This document shows positions 27,007 to 35,888 of a stretch of 64,000 bases of DNA, piece by piece. Numbering within the stretch: position 1 is the first letter of the stretch; the number at the start of each line of letters is the position of its first letter. Source of the DNA: JBBIWA01 sp037439425 (lineage in GTDB: Bacteria > Acidobacteriota > Blastocatellia > RBC074). The position numbers and the translations under genes are program-made. A model generated the notes under the pieces. It did not search any database and had not been told where the DNA came from. It was given only the letters and a program-made list of their open reading frames with translations. Location of the stretch: contig JBBIWA010000002.1 of the NCBI GenBank assembly GCA_037439425.1, positions 124,001 to 188,000 on the forward strand, read 5' to 3'.

Positions 27007-27236
27007 AGGGGTTATCGTCACGGACGAAGTCCAGAGATGAGGAAAATCAATTGCGGGCGTGACGAGCGGCGTATCCAGGGTCTTCCGCAGGAGTTGTTCA
27101 GATCGCTCGCGCGAGGCCCTGAAAAGATGAGAACCTGGGAGCGCACGCTTGCGAGCGTGCCCGGTTCAAGGTAATGGCTTGCTTAACGAAGGCAGGCACG
27201 CAAGGATGCGTGCCTGCCCAGGATTTTTCGCAGGAG
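27007..27236 (+). repeat. AGGAG-hairpin repeat, two units
   Basis: A short unit starts at AGGGG (27007) and runs 82 bases to AGGAG at 27089; it carries the GCGGGCGTGACGAG module instead of hairpins. A long unit runs from 27089 to AGGAG at 27232, again 143 bases, with hairpin GCACGCTTGCGAGCGTGC (27143-27160) and hairpin GCACGCAAGGATGCGTGC (27196-27213). The last AGGAG lies 7 bases before the baeRF start codon at 27244. Confidence 0.9.
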
Positions 27237-27243
27237 TATCCCT

Positions 27244-28386
27244 ATGCACAATCTCACCAGAGACGAATTGAAGGAATTGATGACTTGTGGGTCCGGCTTT
27301 TGTGTCTCGCTTTTTATGCCCACGCATCGCGCGGGGCAAGAGGTGCAACAGGATCCGATCAGGTTCAAAAATCTGCTGCGGGAAGCTGAGGATCGTTTGA
27401 TTGCCGCCGGGCAGCAGACAGCTGAGGGATTATTAAAACCGGCCAGGCAGATTCTCAGTGATAGTGATTTCTGGCGACATCAAAGTGATGGTCTGGCAGT
27501 CTACCTCTCCTCAGAAGTGTTTCGTTACTACCAACTGCCACTCAGCTTTCAGGAGCTGGTGGTCGTCAGTCGCAGCTTCCATTGTAAACCTCTACTGCGC
27601 CTGGCAAATGGTGATTGGCACTTCTACCTCCTGGCGCTCAGTCAACATCAGGTTCGGCTGCTGGAAGCTACGGCTCACCGCATCGGGGAGATCAAGCTGG
27701 AGAATATTCCCAGGGGTATTGAGGAGATTCTCCAATATTACGATCTGGAAGAGCGTCTGCTGCATGCGCGCGCGCTGGGTGGAAGAAGTAATCGAGCGAC
27801 GGTCTTTCACGGACATGGGGCTGAGAACGATAAGATCAAAACCCACCTCCTGGAGTATTTCCGGCAGATTGATGAGGGATTGAAGAGCTGGCTGAAAAAT
27901 AGACGCTCCCCGCTGGTGCTGGCTGGGGTGGATTATTTATTCCCGATTTACCGCGAGGCCAATACTTATCCCCATCTCCTGGCAGAGGGGATAGCTGGCA
28001 ACCCTGAAAAACTGAGCCTGCAGGAGCTGCACAAACGGGCCCTCGAGATTGTGGAGCCGTACTTTTTGAAGGCACAGCAGGAGGCGATGGATCAATACCG
28101 CCAATTGGCTGGTTCCGGGCGCGCCTCTGATGATCTGGAGACTGTCCTTGAGGCAGCTTATCACGGTCAGGTCGACTCCTTGTTCCTTGCCGATGGAGTG
28201 CAGCTCTGGGGAGGCTTTGACCCAGAGCAGAAGCAAACCACGCAGCACCAGGAGGCCGAGCCTGGAGACGAAGATCTGCTGGATGTGGCAGCGCGTTATA
28301 CCTTCCTCAATGGTGGTAGTGTCTATCTGGTTGAGCCACAGCAGGTACCAAGTGGCCGGCTCCTGGCAGCAGTCTTCAGGTTTTAA
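27244..28386 (+). CDS. bacterial eRF1-like (baeRF) protein
   Basis: A 380-residue protein of the bacterial archaeo-eukaryotic release factor group (baeRF family 3/7 type, from my memory of the family). Marks are the N-terminal CGSGFCVSLFMPTHRAG, the middle FHGHGAENDK segment, LVLAGVDYLFPIYREANTYP, AAYHGQVDSLFLADG, and the ending NGGSVYLVEPQQVP. Members are proposed to act on ribosomes or translation stress, but biochemical proof is limited. I see no GGQ-type catalytic tripeptide of true eRF1. The start ATG 27244 uses an AGGAG contributed by the repeat. Confidence 0.8.
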   Translation: MHNLTRDELKELMTCGSGFCVSLFMPTHRAGQEVQQDPIRFKNLLREAEDRLIAAGQQTAEGLLKPARQILSDSDFWRHQSDGLAVYLSSEVFRYYQLPLSFQELVVVSRSFHCKPLLRLANGDWHFYLLALSQHQVRLLEATAHRIGEIKLENIPRGIEEILQYYDLEERLLHARALGGRSNRATVFHGHGAENDKIKTHLLEYFRQIDEGLKSWLKNRRSPLVLAGVDYLFPIYREANTYPHLLAEGIAGNPEKLSLQELHKRALEIVEPYFLKAQQEAMDQYRQLAGSGRASDDLETVLEAAYHGQVDSLFLADGVQLWGGFDPEQKQTTQHQEAEPGDEDLLDVAARYTFLNGGSVYLVEPQQVPSGRLLAAVFRF

Positions 28387-28732
28387 CAGCACTCAGGCCG
28401 AAGACGTTCAGAGAGTTCTCTTACCCACCTGCGGGCAGCAGACCCTGCCTACTTGATGCCACCTGTGGGCGAAACGAAAAACGACTTGGATGCGGCCCAT
28501 CCGGATGCCGCTTCACCGGACCCTAGACCGATGCTTTCTTTGAGAGTCAATGGGGAGGCTCAGCTTCATTTACCGCACAGTCGTTGATGAGCTTTATCGG
28601 CTTTGACCGATCTGGCAGGTCCTTATGTAAACAGATCAAGCGCTGTGACGAATGTCGCAGGCCAATGAGCAAGTAGCATCTCATCCTGAGATGAGGGCCA
28701 ATGAGATTTTAGAGACCGCCTTCATTTGATAG
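28387..28732. other. intergenic, possibly structured
   Basis: About 345 bases with no protein gene. Small inverted repeats occur: GCGGC/GCCGC (28492-28511) around ATCCGGAT, and CATCTCA/TGAGATG (28677-28693). The last lies downstream of the minus-strand tRNA and could end its transcript. The blocks CCCACCTGCGGG and GCCACCTGTGGGC suggest RNA structure, but I cannot match a known RNA family. Confidence 0.3.
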
Positions 28733-28805
<73 letters not shown>

Positions 28806-28837
28806 ACATGATGAGAGCTGTTGGAGAGCGAAGATGT

Positions 28838-28866
28838 ATGGTAATGTCCGGTGGCTGATGTGTCAA
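28838..28866 (-). promoter_or_regulatory. sigma-70 promoter of tRNA-Phe
   Basis: On the minus strand a perfect -35 box TTGACA (28861-28866) and a -10 box TACCAT (28838-28843) are separated by exactly 17 bases. The -10 box lies 32 bases upstream of the first tRNA base, so transcription would begin about 25 bases before the mature tRNA. Confidence 0.8.
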
Positions 28867-29157
28867 CCGCTGCCTGCCAATTTTTCCTCCTGCGATGAGG
28901 GAGACCTTTTCCCGCCAACCCACATCCCAAACAACACCCCAAGTCCCGTTTGATCGCGGTGGCACGCACATTTTGCTACAGAAATCATGCCATTTGGTGT
29001 AAAATAACTAGCCTCTGAAAATGCCAGCGATCATAACGCCCAACAACCACCCACCTTCGATGGATCGGCTTGAGGGCACAAATCTTGCTCATAAGGTGGT
29101 ACTTCCGGCAGTAAAGTCTCACCAGATTAACAACGCCCTTTGGCGCGGAGAAATGTT
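28867..29157. other. intergenic between tRNA-Phe and FecR gene
   Basis: About 290 bases without a recognisable gene. A TAAAAT box at 29000-29005 could be a -10 element for the plus-strand FecR-domain gene, but no -35 box is found at 16-18 bases. GGAG at 29147-29150 is the ribosome binding site of that gene. Confidence 0.35.
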
Positions 29158-31341
29158 ATGAATCTCTTTGCCACCCTTCCCACTTTCTCAAAACCAGGCG
29201 GCAGTTTGCGCCTGAGGCGGACTCTCATCCCACTACTGGTGCTTTGTTCTCTGGCGCTGGCTGAGGGACAGATTATCCACGTGGCGCGTCTCAGCCTGAT
29301 CGAAGGCGATGTTAGCTACCAACGAGCCAATAACCCGCAAAACGACTGGTTCGATGCGACGGTCAATGTACCGCTGGATGAAAACGACCAGGTCTATACT
29401 GGCAGAGACGGTCGCGCGGAAATACAATTGACCGGGCGCAATATTGTGCGGCTGGATCACAACACCAATCTCAGAATCACGCAATTCAACACCAGCACGA
29501 CCCAACTGGCCCTGCCAGTGGGAAAAGCCACCTTCCGCATTGATAGTCTTGACCGCCGCCAGTTCCAGATCGTTGACGCGCGCGCGGCCGCAGATGATGA
29601 GCCAATCTACTTTGAAGTGGATACGCCAAGTGTCGCGATCACACTGTTGAAGGAAGGGGTTTACCGAGTCAACGTGCATGAAGATGGCACAACCGAAGTC
29701 GTAGTGCGCAGCGGCGAGGCTGAGGTCTACAATCAACAGATCGGCACCATCACGATCAAAAAAGGGCGTCGGATGGTAATCGAAGGCGAGGACCCGAACC
29801 TCTATCAGATTGCGCGCCTGGGAGACAAAGACAACTTTGATCGCTGGAATGACCAGCGCGATGACGAGCTACTGACCATCGCTGAAGCGCGTAGCACACG
29901 TTACGTGCCCGCAGGCATCGCCGGTATTTATGATCTGGATCGCTATGGTGATTGGTGGTACACGCCCGATTACGGTTATGTCTGGTCTCCGCGCGCCGTA
30001 GCAGTAGGATGGGCTCCTTACCGTTTCGGGTATTGGCGCTGGTATCCAGCCTTCGGCTGGACGTGGATCTCATATGAGCCGTGGGGCTGGGTTCCATATC
30101 ATTACGGGCGGTGGGCTTACTACCGCAACCGCTGGTGCTGGGTGCCACACGGTGGCTTCAGCATTGGTTTTTCCTGGTCTTGGGCTCCAGCCTTGGTGAC
30201 CTTCTTTGGTTATGGTAGCGGCTATCGCTACGGGTATCACGATGGATTTGCCGATGGCTATCGCGCCGGTTATCGTGATGCCTATTATGATTGGATTTGC
30301 TGGGTGCCACTGGCTCCGGGCGAGCACTATTACGGTCATCCCACCATTGTCAACAACACGACTATCAATCCCCCGCTCATCCAGCCGCGCACGCTGGATT
30401 CGTTCAGAAACACTACCGCACCGGGTGGAGTGACCGGACTGGAGGGACGCCAGTTCGCTAATCCGCGCGTGGTGGTCAACAATCCCACCTCAGCACCAGC
30501 AGGGGTCAGCCCCCTTAGACAGCTCGGCTTGATCCCGGTACGGGGTGACGCTTTGAAACCGAAGCAAGCGGAGACACCTCGCCTGGCACCGGCCATGAGT
30601 GAGACAGCTTCACGAATCATCACTGCGCCGGTGATGACGCGCCGGACCAGCACCCCGACAGCGCCTGATGGCCCGGTGCGAACAGTTGAAGGCGGCATCC
30701 CAACGATGCGCGGGACAGCACCGGGCGGCGAGATTTACCGCCCCCCTACGAGACGCGATCTGCCAGCGCGAGATGGCAACGCGACTGGCGCGCCGGGTGG
30801 CGTTCCTGCGCGTGAAGGCGATAGCACGTATCGCTCGCCCAGCCGGGTGTCACCACCTGCGCTGCCCCCATCAGAGCGGCGTTATGAAATTCCGGCGCGG
30901 CGCCCGGAGGATCGTCCCGTAGAGAGGCCGATACCGCCCAGGCGAGAGCCGGATGAAACCCGTAACACCGAACGCCCTCTCCCTCCGCGCCCAACCTACA
31001 TACCGCCACGCCAATCGGCTCCGCCACGGGTTGAGCCTGCGCCCAGACGCATCGAACCAGGCAGATCAAGCGAGAGCCGCCCTACGGAAGCGCCGCGCCG
31101 GGTTGAGCCGCCCGCCAGACCGCAGGTCGAACGCCGCGAGCTGCCATCGCGGCCATCAGTTGAACGGCGTGAACCGTCTGCGCGCCCGGAGATTCAACGA
31201 AGCGCGCCGCAACAGTATCGCCACCCTGATCCACCACCACGTTCGAGTGGGCTGCTTCTTACACGCCCTGAGATCCCTACTTCACCGCGCGCTCCGGCAT
31301 CCTCACGGCCCTGGCGCGTGCCGCTTATTCGTGAGCGCTAA
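29158..31341 (+). CDS. exported FecR/DUF6600 domain protein
   Basis: A 727-residue exported protein. A signal peptide (about residues 18-38) precedes a FecR-like domain (about 45-220) that includes GREIQLTGRNIVRLD-like and SGEAEVY segments. A DUF6600 aromatic region follows (about 260-350), with repeats such as YGYVWSP, FGYWRWYPAFGWTWI, WGWVPYHYGRW. The C-terminal 300 residues are Pro/Arg-rich and disordered. DUF6600 proteins are typical of Acidobacteria; their role is unknown and probably at the envelope. ATG 29158 has GGAG 7 bases upstream; a TTG at 29140 is less likely. A strong hairpin follows the stop. Confidence 0.85.
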   Translation: MNLFATLPTFSKPGGSLRLRRTLIPLLVLCSLALAEGQIIHVARLSLIEGDVSYQRANNPQNDWFDATVNVPLDENDQVYTGRDGRAEIQLTGRNIVRLDHNTNLRITQFNTSTTQLALPVGKATFRIDSLDRRQFQIVDARAAADDEPIYFEVDTPSVAITLLKEGVYRVNVHEDGTTEVVVRSGEAEVYNQQIGTITIKKGRRMVIEGEDPNLYQIARLGDKDNFDRWNDQRDDELLTIAEARSTRYVPAGIAGIYDLDRYGDWWYTPDYGYVWSPRAVAVGWAPYRFGYWRWYPAFGWTWISYEPWGWVPYHYGRWAYYRNRWCWVPHGGFSIGFSWSWAPALVTFFGYGSGYRYGYHDGFADGYRAGYRDAYYDWICWVPLAPGEHYYGHPTIVNNTTINPPLIQPRTLDSFRNTTAPGGVTGLEGRQFANPRVVVNNPTSAPAGVSPLRQLGLIPVRGDALKPKQAETPRLAPAMSETASRIITAPVMTRRTSTPTAPDGPVRTVEGGIPTMRGTAPGGEIYRPPTRRDLPARDGNATGAPGGVPAREGDSTYRSPSRVSPPALPPSERRYEIPARRPEDRPVERPIPPRREPDETRNTERPLPPRPTYIPPRQSAPPRVEPAPRRIEPGRSSESRPTEAPRRVEPPARPQVERRELPSRPSVERREPSARPEIQRSAPQQYRHPDPPPRSSGLLLTRPEIPTSPRAPASSRPWRVPLIRER

Positions 31342-31371
31342 CCGTAGATGAAGTGCAAGCACAAGAACCAG

Positions 31372-31403
31372 GAGGCGGGTGCCGGTCTGGCGGTACCCGC
31401 CTC
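31372..31403 (+). terminator. GC-rich hairpin after FecR gene
   Basis: GAGGCGGGTGCCG (31372-31384) pairs with CGGTACCCGCCTC (31391-31403), 13 base pairs with one G-U and a 6-base loop, 30 bases after the stop codon. The following ATGTATTTATG is only mildly T-rich, so it is a probable rather than a textbook terminator. Confidence 0.65.
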
Positions 31404-31505
31404 ATGTATTTATGGCCGGCTCTTCGGTTGAAAGATTCTGTTTGCGCTGCGCATGAAGTAGAATTGAGATCGTGCTATCATCAAGGGGCCTGGAGGGGAT
31501 GAGTT

Positions 31506-32162
31506 ATGATCGAGATCAATATTGGCGCGATAGTAGAGAGTGGAGGGCGGGAAGTCGGGCGAGTCGAGAGAGTCGTACTCGACCGTGACTCGCATGAAGC
31601 TACTCAGCTCGTGGTCAGCTATGGTGGCCCGTTACACGGGCGCGAAGTCCTGATGCCGATTGACTGGGTGGTGGCGACCAGGCACGACTGCGTACAGATC
31701 GCCCACCCGAAAGCGGAGCTAGAGAGATTGCCTGATTTCGAGCAGCGACATTACGTCCGGGTTGATGAACTGGAGCAAGAAGAAAGAGATCACCCGCGCT
31801 TCAAGATCAGGCCAGCTGATTGGGTCAACTATTTTGTGCCGTTGGTGGCCAATGCCTTCGGCGATCCTTTCCATACGCCGGGCGTACTGGTCACGGATCA
31901 GATGCTGAAACCTTCGGAAAGCGCTCTGCGACGTGGCCTGACAGTCGAATCCAGCGATGGGCACAAAGTAGGCGCGGTGCACGAAGTCCTACTCAGCGAG
32001 CCGGAACATTGCCTGACCGGCGTGGTGATAGATCGCGGCTTCTTGCTGACCCATCCACTGAAGATCCCGGCTGATTGGATCAGTCGCCTTGAACCGGAGC
32101 GCATCGTGCTTAACCGGACGAAGAAGCAGGTTACGGATTGGGAACGCGAGCAGAAGCGGTGA
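31506..32162 (+). CDS. PRC-barrel repeat protein
   Basis: A 218-residue cytoplasmic protein with two PRC-barrel-like modules. The first, residues 4-70, has IGAIVESGGREVGRVERVVLD and the second, residues about 140-200, has GLTVESSDGHKVGAVHEVLL with DRGFL and PADWISRLEPERIVL. PRC barrels are small beta folds found in RimM and photosynthetic H subunits. Stand-alone double copies are common in Acidobacteria and Chloroflexi with unknown roles. The ATG at 31506 is preceded by GGAGGGGAT at a good distance. It lies just upstream of the glycosyltransferase gene but has no evident link to it. Confidence 0.8.
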   Translation: MIEINIGAIVESGGREVGRVERVVLDRDSHEATQLVVSYGGPLHGREVLMPIDWVVATRHDCVQIAHPKAELERLPDFEQRHYVRVDELEQEERDHPRFKIRPADWVNYFVPLVANAFGDPFHTPGVLVTDQMLKPSESALRRGLTVESSDGHKVGAVHEVLLSEPEHCLTGVVIDRGFLLTHPLKIPADWISRLEPERIVLNRTKKQVTDWEREQKR

Positions 32163-32278
32163 AACTGCTCTTCGCTTCGGCTTACTTGCCTCTCGCTGGC
32201 AGTCCAGTTATAGTATTGGCCCCGCACCTCGAACTGCCCCACCTGCGGTGCCCTCATTGGCAAGCGCAAAGTAGCCGC

Positions 32279-33622
32279 ATGAAGATTTTGGTTGTCAGCC
32301 TTTACTATGCCCCGGACCTTTGTCAGTCAAATGGCCCGATCGTGCGCGCGCTGTGCGAGGATCTAGCCAGCGCTGGCCATGAGGTCACCGTCCTGACTTC
32401 GTTTCCGCATTACAACTGCGAAGCTGTGTGGCCGCAGTATCGAGGTCGCCTCTTTGAGCGCGACCAGGTAGGTGATGTGCGCGTCTTTCGCTCTTACATC
32501 TACGTGCCCCGGCAGCGCACTACTCTGGGGCGTATCCTCAATTACCTCTCATTCAATATTTCATCCCTGCTGGCCGGGTTGTTTACTGGGCCACAGGACA
32601 TCATCTTTGTGATCTCCCCGCCGCTGACCATCGGGTTGACAGCTTATCTGCTCAGCCGAATCAAACGCATTGGGTTTTGCTATAACCTACAAGATATCTA
32701 TCCGGAGATCGCCGTCCGGCTGGGGATGCTGAAAGGCAAGCGATTGATTGGCTTCTTCTCGCGTCTGGAGAGATTCATCTACCGCCAGAGTCAAAAAATC
32801 TTTGCCATCTCCGATGAGTTCAAGGATAATTTGCTGGGCAAAGGAGTGCCTGCGGAGAAGATCGAGGTTATCCCGAACTTCGTTGATACGCACCTCATCC
32901 GGCCTTTGGAGAAGACGAATCCTTTCTCGCACGCTCACCATCTGAGTGACAAGTTCGTGGTGCTTTATGCTGGCAATGTTGGTCTGTCGCAAGGGCTGGA
33001 AGTAATCCTTGAAGCGGCGCAGTTGTTGCGCAACCGCCGCGAGATCCTTTTTCTGATCGTTGGTGCAGGCAGCCGATTGAATGAGTTGAAAACCGAAGCT
33101 GCGCGTCGCCAATTGGGGAATGTGCGTTTTTTGCCGCTGCAACCTGAAGCTGAGCTGCCCTGGCTTTACGCCTCCTGTGACGTGGCCCTCATACCATTGC
33201 GGCGCGGCATCACCGAAACTTCGGTGCCGTGCAAGACCTACAGCATTATGGCGAGCGGGCGACCGTACATCGCCGGCGTGGACGAGGCGAGCCACATATG
33301 GAAATTGACTGAGCGGGTGGGGTGCGGCATCTGCATCGCACCGGAAGACGGCGCAGCGCTGGCTGAAGCGGTGCTGCAACTGGAAGCAGACGCGGCCCGG
33401 CGGCGCGAGATGGGAACCAAAGGACGCGCTTACGTCGAGCGTCACTTTGCGCGAGAAGTGATCACGCGCCGTTACCAGGCCGCGCTGGAGCGATTGCTTG
33501 AGTCGCCGCCAGTCTCAGCCACGCCACATCGGAGACTAGGAGGACTGGGGGAGGGGGCGACGGAACGATTCTCTCCATCTCCCAGTCTCCCAGTCTCTCG
33601 GTCCCCCCGTCGCCCAAAATGA
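32279..33622 (+). CDS. GT4-family glycosyltransferase (WbuB-like)
   Basis: A 447-residue glycosyltransferase of family GT4, WbuB/WcaI-like. The N-terminal domain has YYAPDLCQSNGP, TSFPHYN and the sugar-donor domain has VLYAGNVGLSQGLE, FLIVGAGSRLNEL, RFLPLQPEAELPWLYASCDVAL and the E-x7-E equivalent near SVPCKTYSIMASG. The start is ATG 32279; the frame extends further 5' through the PRC-barrel stop region without support. The last 35 residues are low complexity, from an imperfect inverted repeat (33530-33600) that has extended the reading frame. The stop overlaps the start of the next gene by 4 bases (ATGA), so the two are translationally coupled. Confidence 0.9.
   Translation: MKILVVSLYYAPDLCQSNGPIVRALCEDLASAGHEVTVLTSFPHYNCEAVWPQYRGRLFERDQVGDVRVFRSYIYVPRQRTTLGRILNYLSFNISSLLAGLFTGPQDIIFVISPPLTIGLTAYLLSRIKRIGFCYNLQDIYPEIAVRLGMLKGKRLIGFFSRLERFIYRQSQKIFAISDEFKDNLLGKGVPAEKIEVIPNFVDTHLIRPLEKTNPFSHAHHLSDKFVVLYAGNVGLSQGLEVILEAAQLLRNRREILFLIVGAGSRLNELKTEAARRQLGNVRFLPLQPEAELPWLYASCDVALIPLRRGITETSVPCKTYSIMASGRPYIAGVDEASHIWKLTERVGCGICIAPEDGAALAEAVLQLEADAARRREMGTKGRAYVERHFAREVITRRYQAALERLLESPPVSATPHRRLGGLGEGATERFSPSPSLPVSRSPRRPK
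33530..33615. repeat. imperfect G-rich/C-rich inverted repeat
   Basis: A purine-rich arm (GGAGACTAGGAGGACTGGGG) faces a pyrimidine-rich arm (CTCCCAGTCTCCCAGTCTC), followed by a CCCCCCGTCGCCC that pairs with GGGGGCGACGG near 33550. The block sits inside the 3' end of the glycosyltransferase gene and encodes its unconserved tail. It looks like an intergenic repeat captured by the reading frame. Confidence 0.6.
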
Positions 33623-34662
33623 GCCATTTGCGAACGTCGAACAAAGCCTTCATTACTGGTGCCACTGGCTGCATTGGCAGCGCGCTTACTTTGCGTCTCT
33701 CGCGCGCAGGCTGGCAAGTCAAAGCTCTGGTGCGCCAGCCAGAACGCGCCCGCCATTTCAGCGCCTTGCCTGGCGTCGAGATTATTGAAGGTGACTTGAG
33801 CGATCGTCAGCGCCTGGCAGAAGCGATGCGTGGAACTGAGACGGTCTTTCATCTCGCTGCTAAAGTGCACGCCCCGTCGCAGGAGCCAGCATCTGAGTTT
33901 AAGCGCGTCAACGTCGAGGGCACGCGCCATGTCCTGGAAGCGGCCATTGAAAATCGGATGAAGAGCTTCGTCTTCTTCAGCACCGTCGCAGTCTACCCCG
34001 AAAGCGATCAGGTCTTTGATGAAGGGGACAGACCCGCTCCAGCCACTCTCTACGGTGCGAGCAAGCTGGCCGCTGAAGAGTTGGTGCTCGGTCGCGCGGC
34101 TGAAAGCGGGATGAAAGCTACTGTCTTGCGATTGCCCGTCGTTTACGGCCAGCGCGATCGCGGCAATGTCGGCAAGCTGATTGAAGCAATCGCGCGCGGT
34201 CGCTTCCTAATGGTCAGCGATGGTACGAATGTCAAAAGCCTGGTCTCGGTGGAAAACGTCGTGGATGCGGCCTTGCTGGTAGCTAGAGACGAGCGCGCTG
34301 CAGGGCAGATTTACATCGTCTGTGATGGGCGCGACTACACGCTGCGCGAAATCATTGAGCAGATCGCCATCGCCTTAGGTCGCCAGCCCAGCTTCCCTCG
34401 CCTCCCCTTTCGGCTGGCACTTCTACTCGGACGCAGCGCCGATCTGGTCGCTTCACTGACTGGCTTCGGCTTCCCGATCTCAGAAGAGCGGGTGCGGAAG
34501 CTGGCCAGTAACAGCCGGTATAACGCGACCAGGATACAACGCGAATTGGGGTTTGTGCCGCGCCACTCTTTGCCGGAGGGGCTGGCCGAGATAGTCAAGG
34601 AGTATCAGAAGGGATGGGTGGTGAGTGAAGCGGCCGCTTTGCAAGGGAAAGGAGGAATCTGA
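33619..34662 (+). CDS. NAD-dependent epimerase/dehydratase
   Basis: A 347-residue extended short-chain dehydrogenase acting on nucleotide sugars. The NAD-binding motif is TGATGCIG (residues 14-21), the active-site Ser/Tyr/Lys are FFSTVAVYP with YGASK, and RLPVVYGQRDRGNVGKL is typical of the UDP-sugar epimerase or dehydratase branch. It could be a UDP-GlcNAc or UDP-QuiNAc type 4-epimerase/reductase; sequence alone does not decide. It begins inside the last 4 bases of the glycosyltransferase gene, and is followed in 57 bases by a WecA-like transferase, an arrangement found where the epimerase supplies the first sugar of an O-antigen-like repeat. Confidence 0.88.
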   Translation: MSHLRTSNKAFITGATGCIGSALTLRLSRAGWQVKALVRQPERARHFSALPGVEIIEGDLSDRQRLAEAMRGTETVFHLAAKVHAPSQEPASEFKRVNVEGTRHVLEAAIENRMKSFVFFSTVAVYPESDQVFDEGDRPAPATLYGASKLAAEELVLGRAAESGMKATVLRLPVVYGQRDRGNVGKLIEAIARGRFLMVSDGTNVKSLVSVENVVDAALLVARDERAAGQIYIVCDGRDYTLREIIEQIAIALGRQPSFPRLPFRLALLLGRSADLVASLTGFGFPISEERVRKLASNSRYNATRIQRELGFVPRHSLPEGLAEIVKEYQKGWVVSEAAALQGKGGI

Positions 34663-34719
34663 AGTTTCCCCCTTTCTCTGATTCGTCCTTGCGGCCTTCA
34701 TCCTTTCAGAGCAGGATTT

Positions 34720-35802
34720 ATGTTTCGCACCGCATTATTCTGTCTAGCTGCTGTGATCTCTTATCTGGTCACCAATCGGTTGGTGAAAGCACCACCGCAT
34801 TGGAAGGCGCTGGATCTGCCCAATGAGCGCAGCTCTCATATACATCCCACCCCCAGACTGGGTGGGTTGGGAGTGGTGGCGGCGTTCTTACTGACTTTGC
34901 CGTTGCTCTGGATCATGCTTTCTGAGGGGGAAGCCGTAGAGTTGGCAGCACTGAAGCTGGGGCTGGCTCTGATTGGTTATCTGGTAGTAGCTGCTGTCGG
35001 CTTGATTGACGATCTGCGGCCTCTTGGTCCGCTGACGAAATACATTGGCCAGTTAGTGGCTGCGATTGTTGCTGTCTGGGGCGGGGTGCTCTTGACTGAG
35101 GTGAGGTTGCCCTTCGGCTGGCAGATCAGCCTGGGCATCTTCAGTGTTCTGGTCACCATCATCTGGCTTACCGGTTTCAGCAATATCTTCAATTTTATGG
35201 ATGGGATTGACGGGCTGGCCGGCGGCTGTGGAGTAATTTATGGGCTGGCACTGGCAGCGGTCTGTTTTGGAACAGGCCATCGCGTGCTCGGAGCAGGCAG
35301 CCTTCTTGTGGCGGCCGCCTGCCTGGGATTTCTGGTGCATAATTTTCCGCCTGCGAAGATTTTCCTGGGCGATGTGGGTAGCCTCTTCATTGGCTATGTG
35401 CTGGCGGCTTTCGCCGTCGTGGCCGCAAGCAGTGGAGAGCAAAGAGTGCCCTTTATGGCAGTGCTGCTCATCTTCGGACCTTTTCTCTATGATGGAACTT
35501 TCACCTTGCTACGCCGACTTCGGCACGGTGAGAAGTTATATCTGCCCCACCGCTCTCACCTCTATCAGAGATTGGTAATTGCTGGGAACAGCCATCGTCG
35601 GGTGAGCTTGACTTACTATGCGCTGAGTCTACTGCTGGGCGCAGGTGGGATCGCCTATACCTTCCTGAGCGACTGGGCACGGTTAATTATCTTGCTGCTG
35701 AGCGCGGCAGTCTTGTCCGTCTTCACTCTCTACGTCTATTACGTTGAGGCGGCAGTTGGGCGCGCTGAGCGCGTCTCGGTTGCAGAGATGGCTTCCCGGT
35801 GA
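34720..35802 (+). CDS. WecA/WbpL-like phosphoglycosyltransferase
   Basis: A 360-residue polytopic enzyme of the polyprenyl-phosphate N-acetylhexosaminyl-1-phosphate transferase family (MraY/WecA). About ten membrane helices are interspersed with the catalytic motifs: DDLRPLGPLTKYIGQ (first Asp pair), NIFNFMDGIDGLAGG, FLGDVGSLFIGY, and the His-rich loop LPHRSHLYQRL. It attaches a sugar-1-phosphate to the lipid carrier and so starts glycan assembly on the cytoplasmic face. The gene's stop and the next gene's earliest possible frame overlap, but the next true start is ATG 35889. It is the initiating enzyme of this cluster. Confidence 0.93.
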   Translation: MFRTALFCLAAVISYLVTNRLVKAPPHWKALDLPNERSSHIHPTPRLGGLGVVAAFLLTLPLLWIMLSEGEAVELAALKLGLALIGYLVVAAVGLIDDLRPLGPLTKYIGQLVAAIVAVWGGVLLTEVRLPFGWQISLGIFSVLVTIIWLTGFSNIFNFMDGIDGLAGGCGVIYGLALAAVCFGTGHRVLGAGSLLVAAACLGFLVHNFPPAKIFLGDVGSLFIGYVLAAFAVVAASSGEQRVPFMAVLLIFGPFLYDGTFTLLRRLRHGEKLYLPHRSHLYQRLVIAGNSHRRVSLTYYALSLLLGAGGIAYTFLSDWARLIILLLSAAVLSVFTLYVYYVEAAVGRAERVSVAEMASR

Positions 35803-35888
35803 GCGATAGGCGATCGTGTTTGGAGTTTCGCAATTTGAAACCCGCAATCCGAAATTTCTTCTCCGGCATTATTCCAGGGGAATACACC

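Noticed and set aside
28387..28560. 6S RNA between the baeRF gene and tRNA-Phe
   Set aside because: Some paired blocks occur, but I could not reproduce the long helix with a central bubble that defines 6S RNA.
32138..32278. Extended start of the GT4 gene inside the PRC-barrel gene
   Set aside because: The family N-terminus (KILVVSLYYAPD) begins at ATG 32279; the extension is not conserved.
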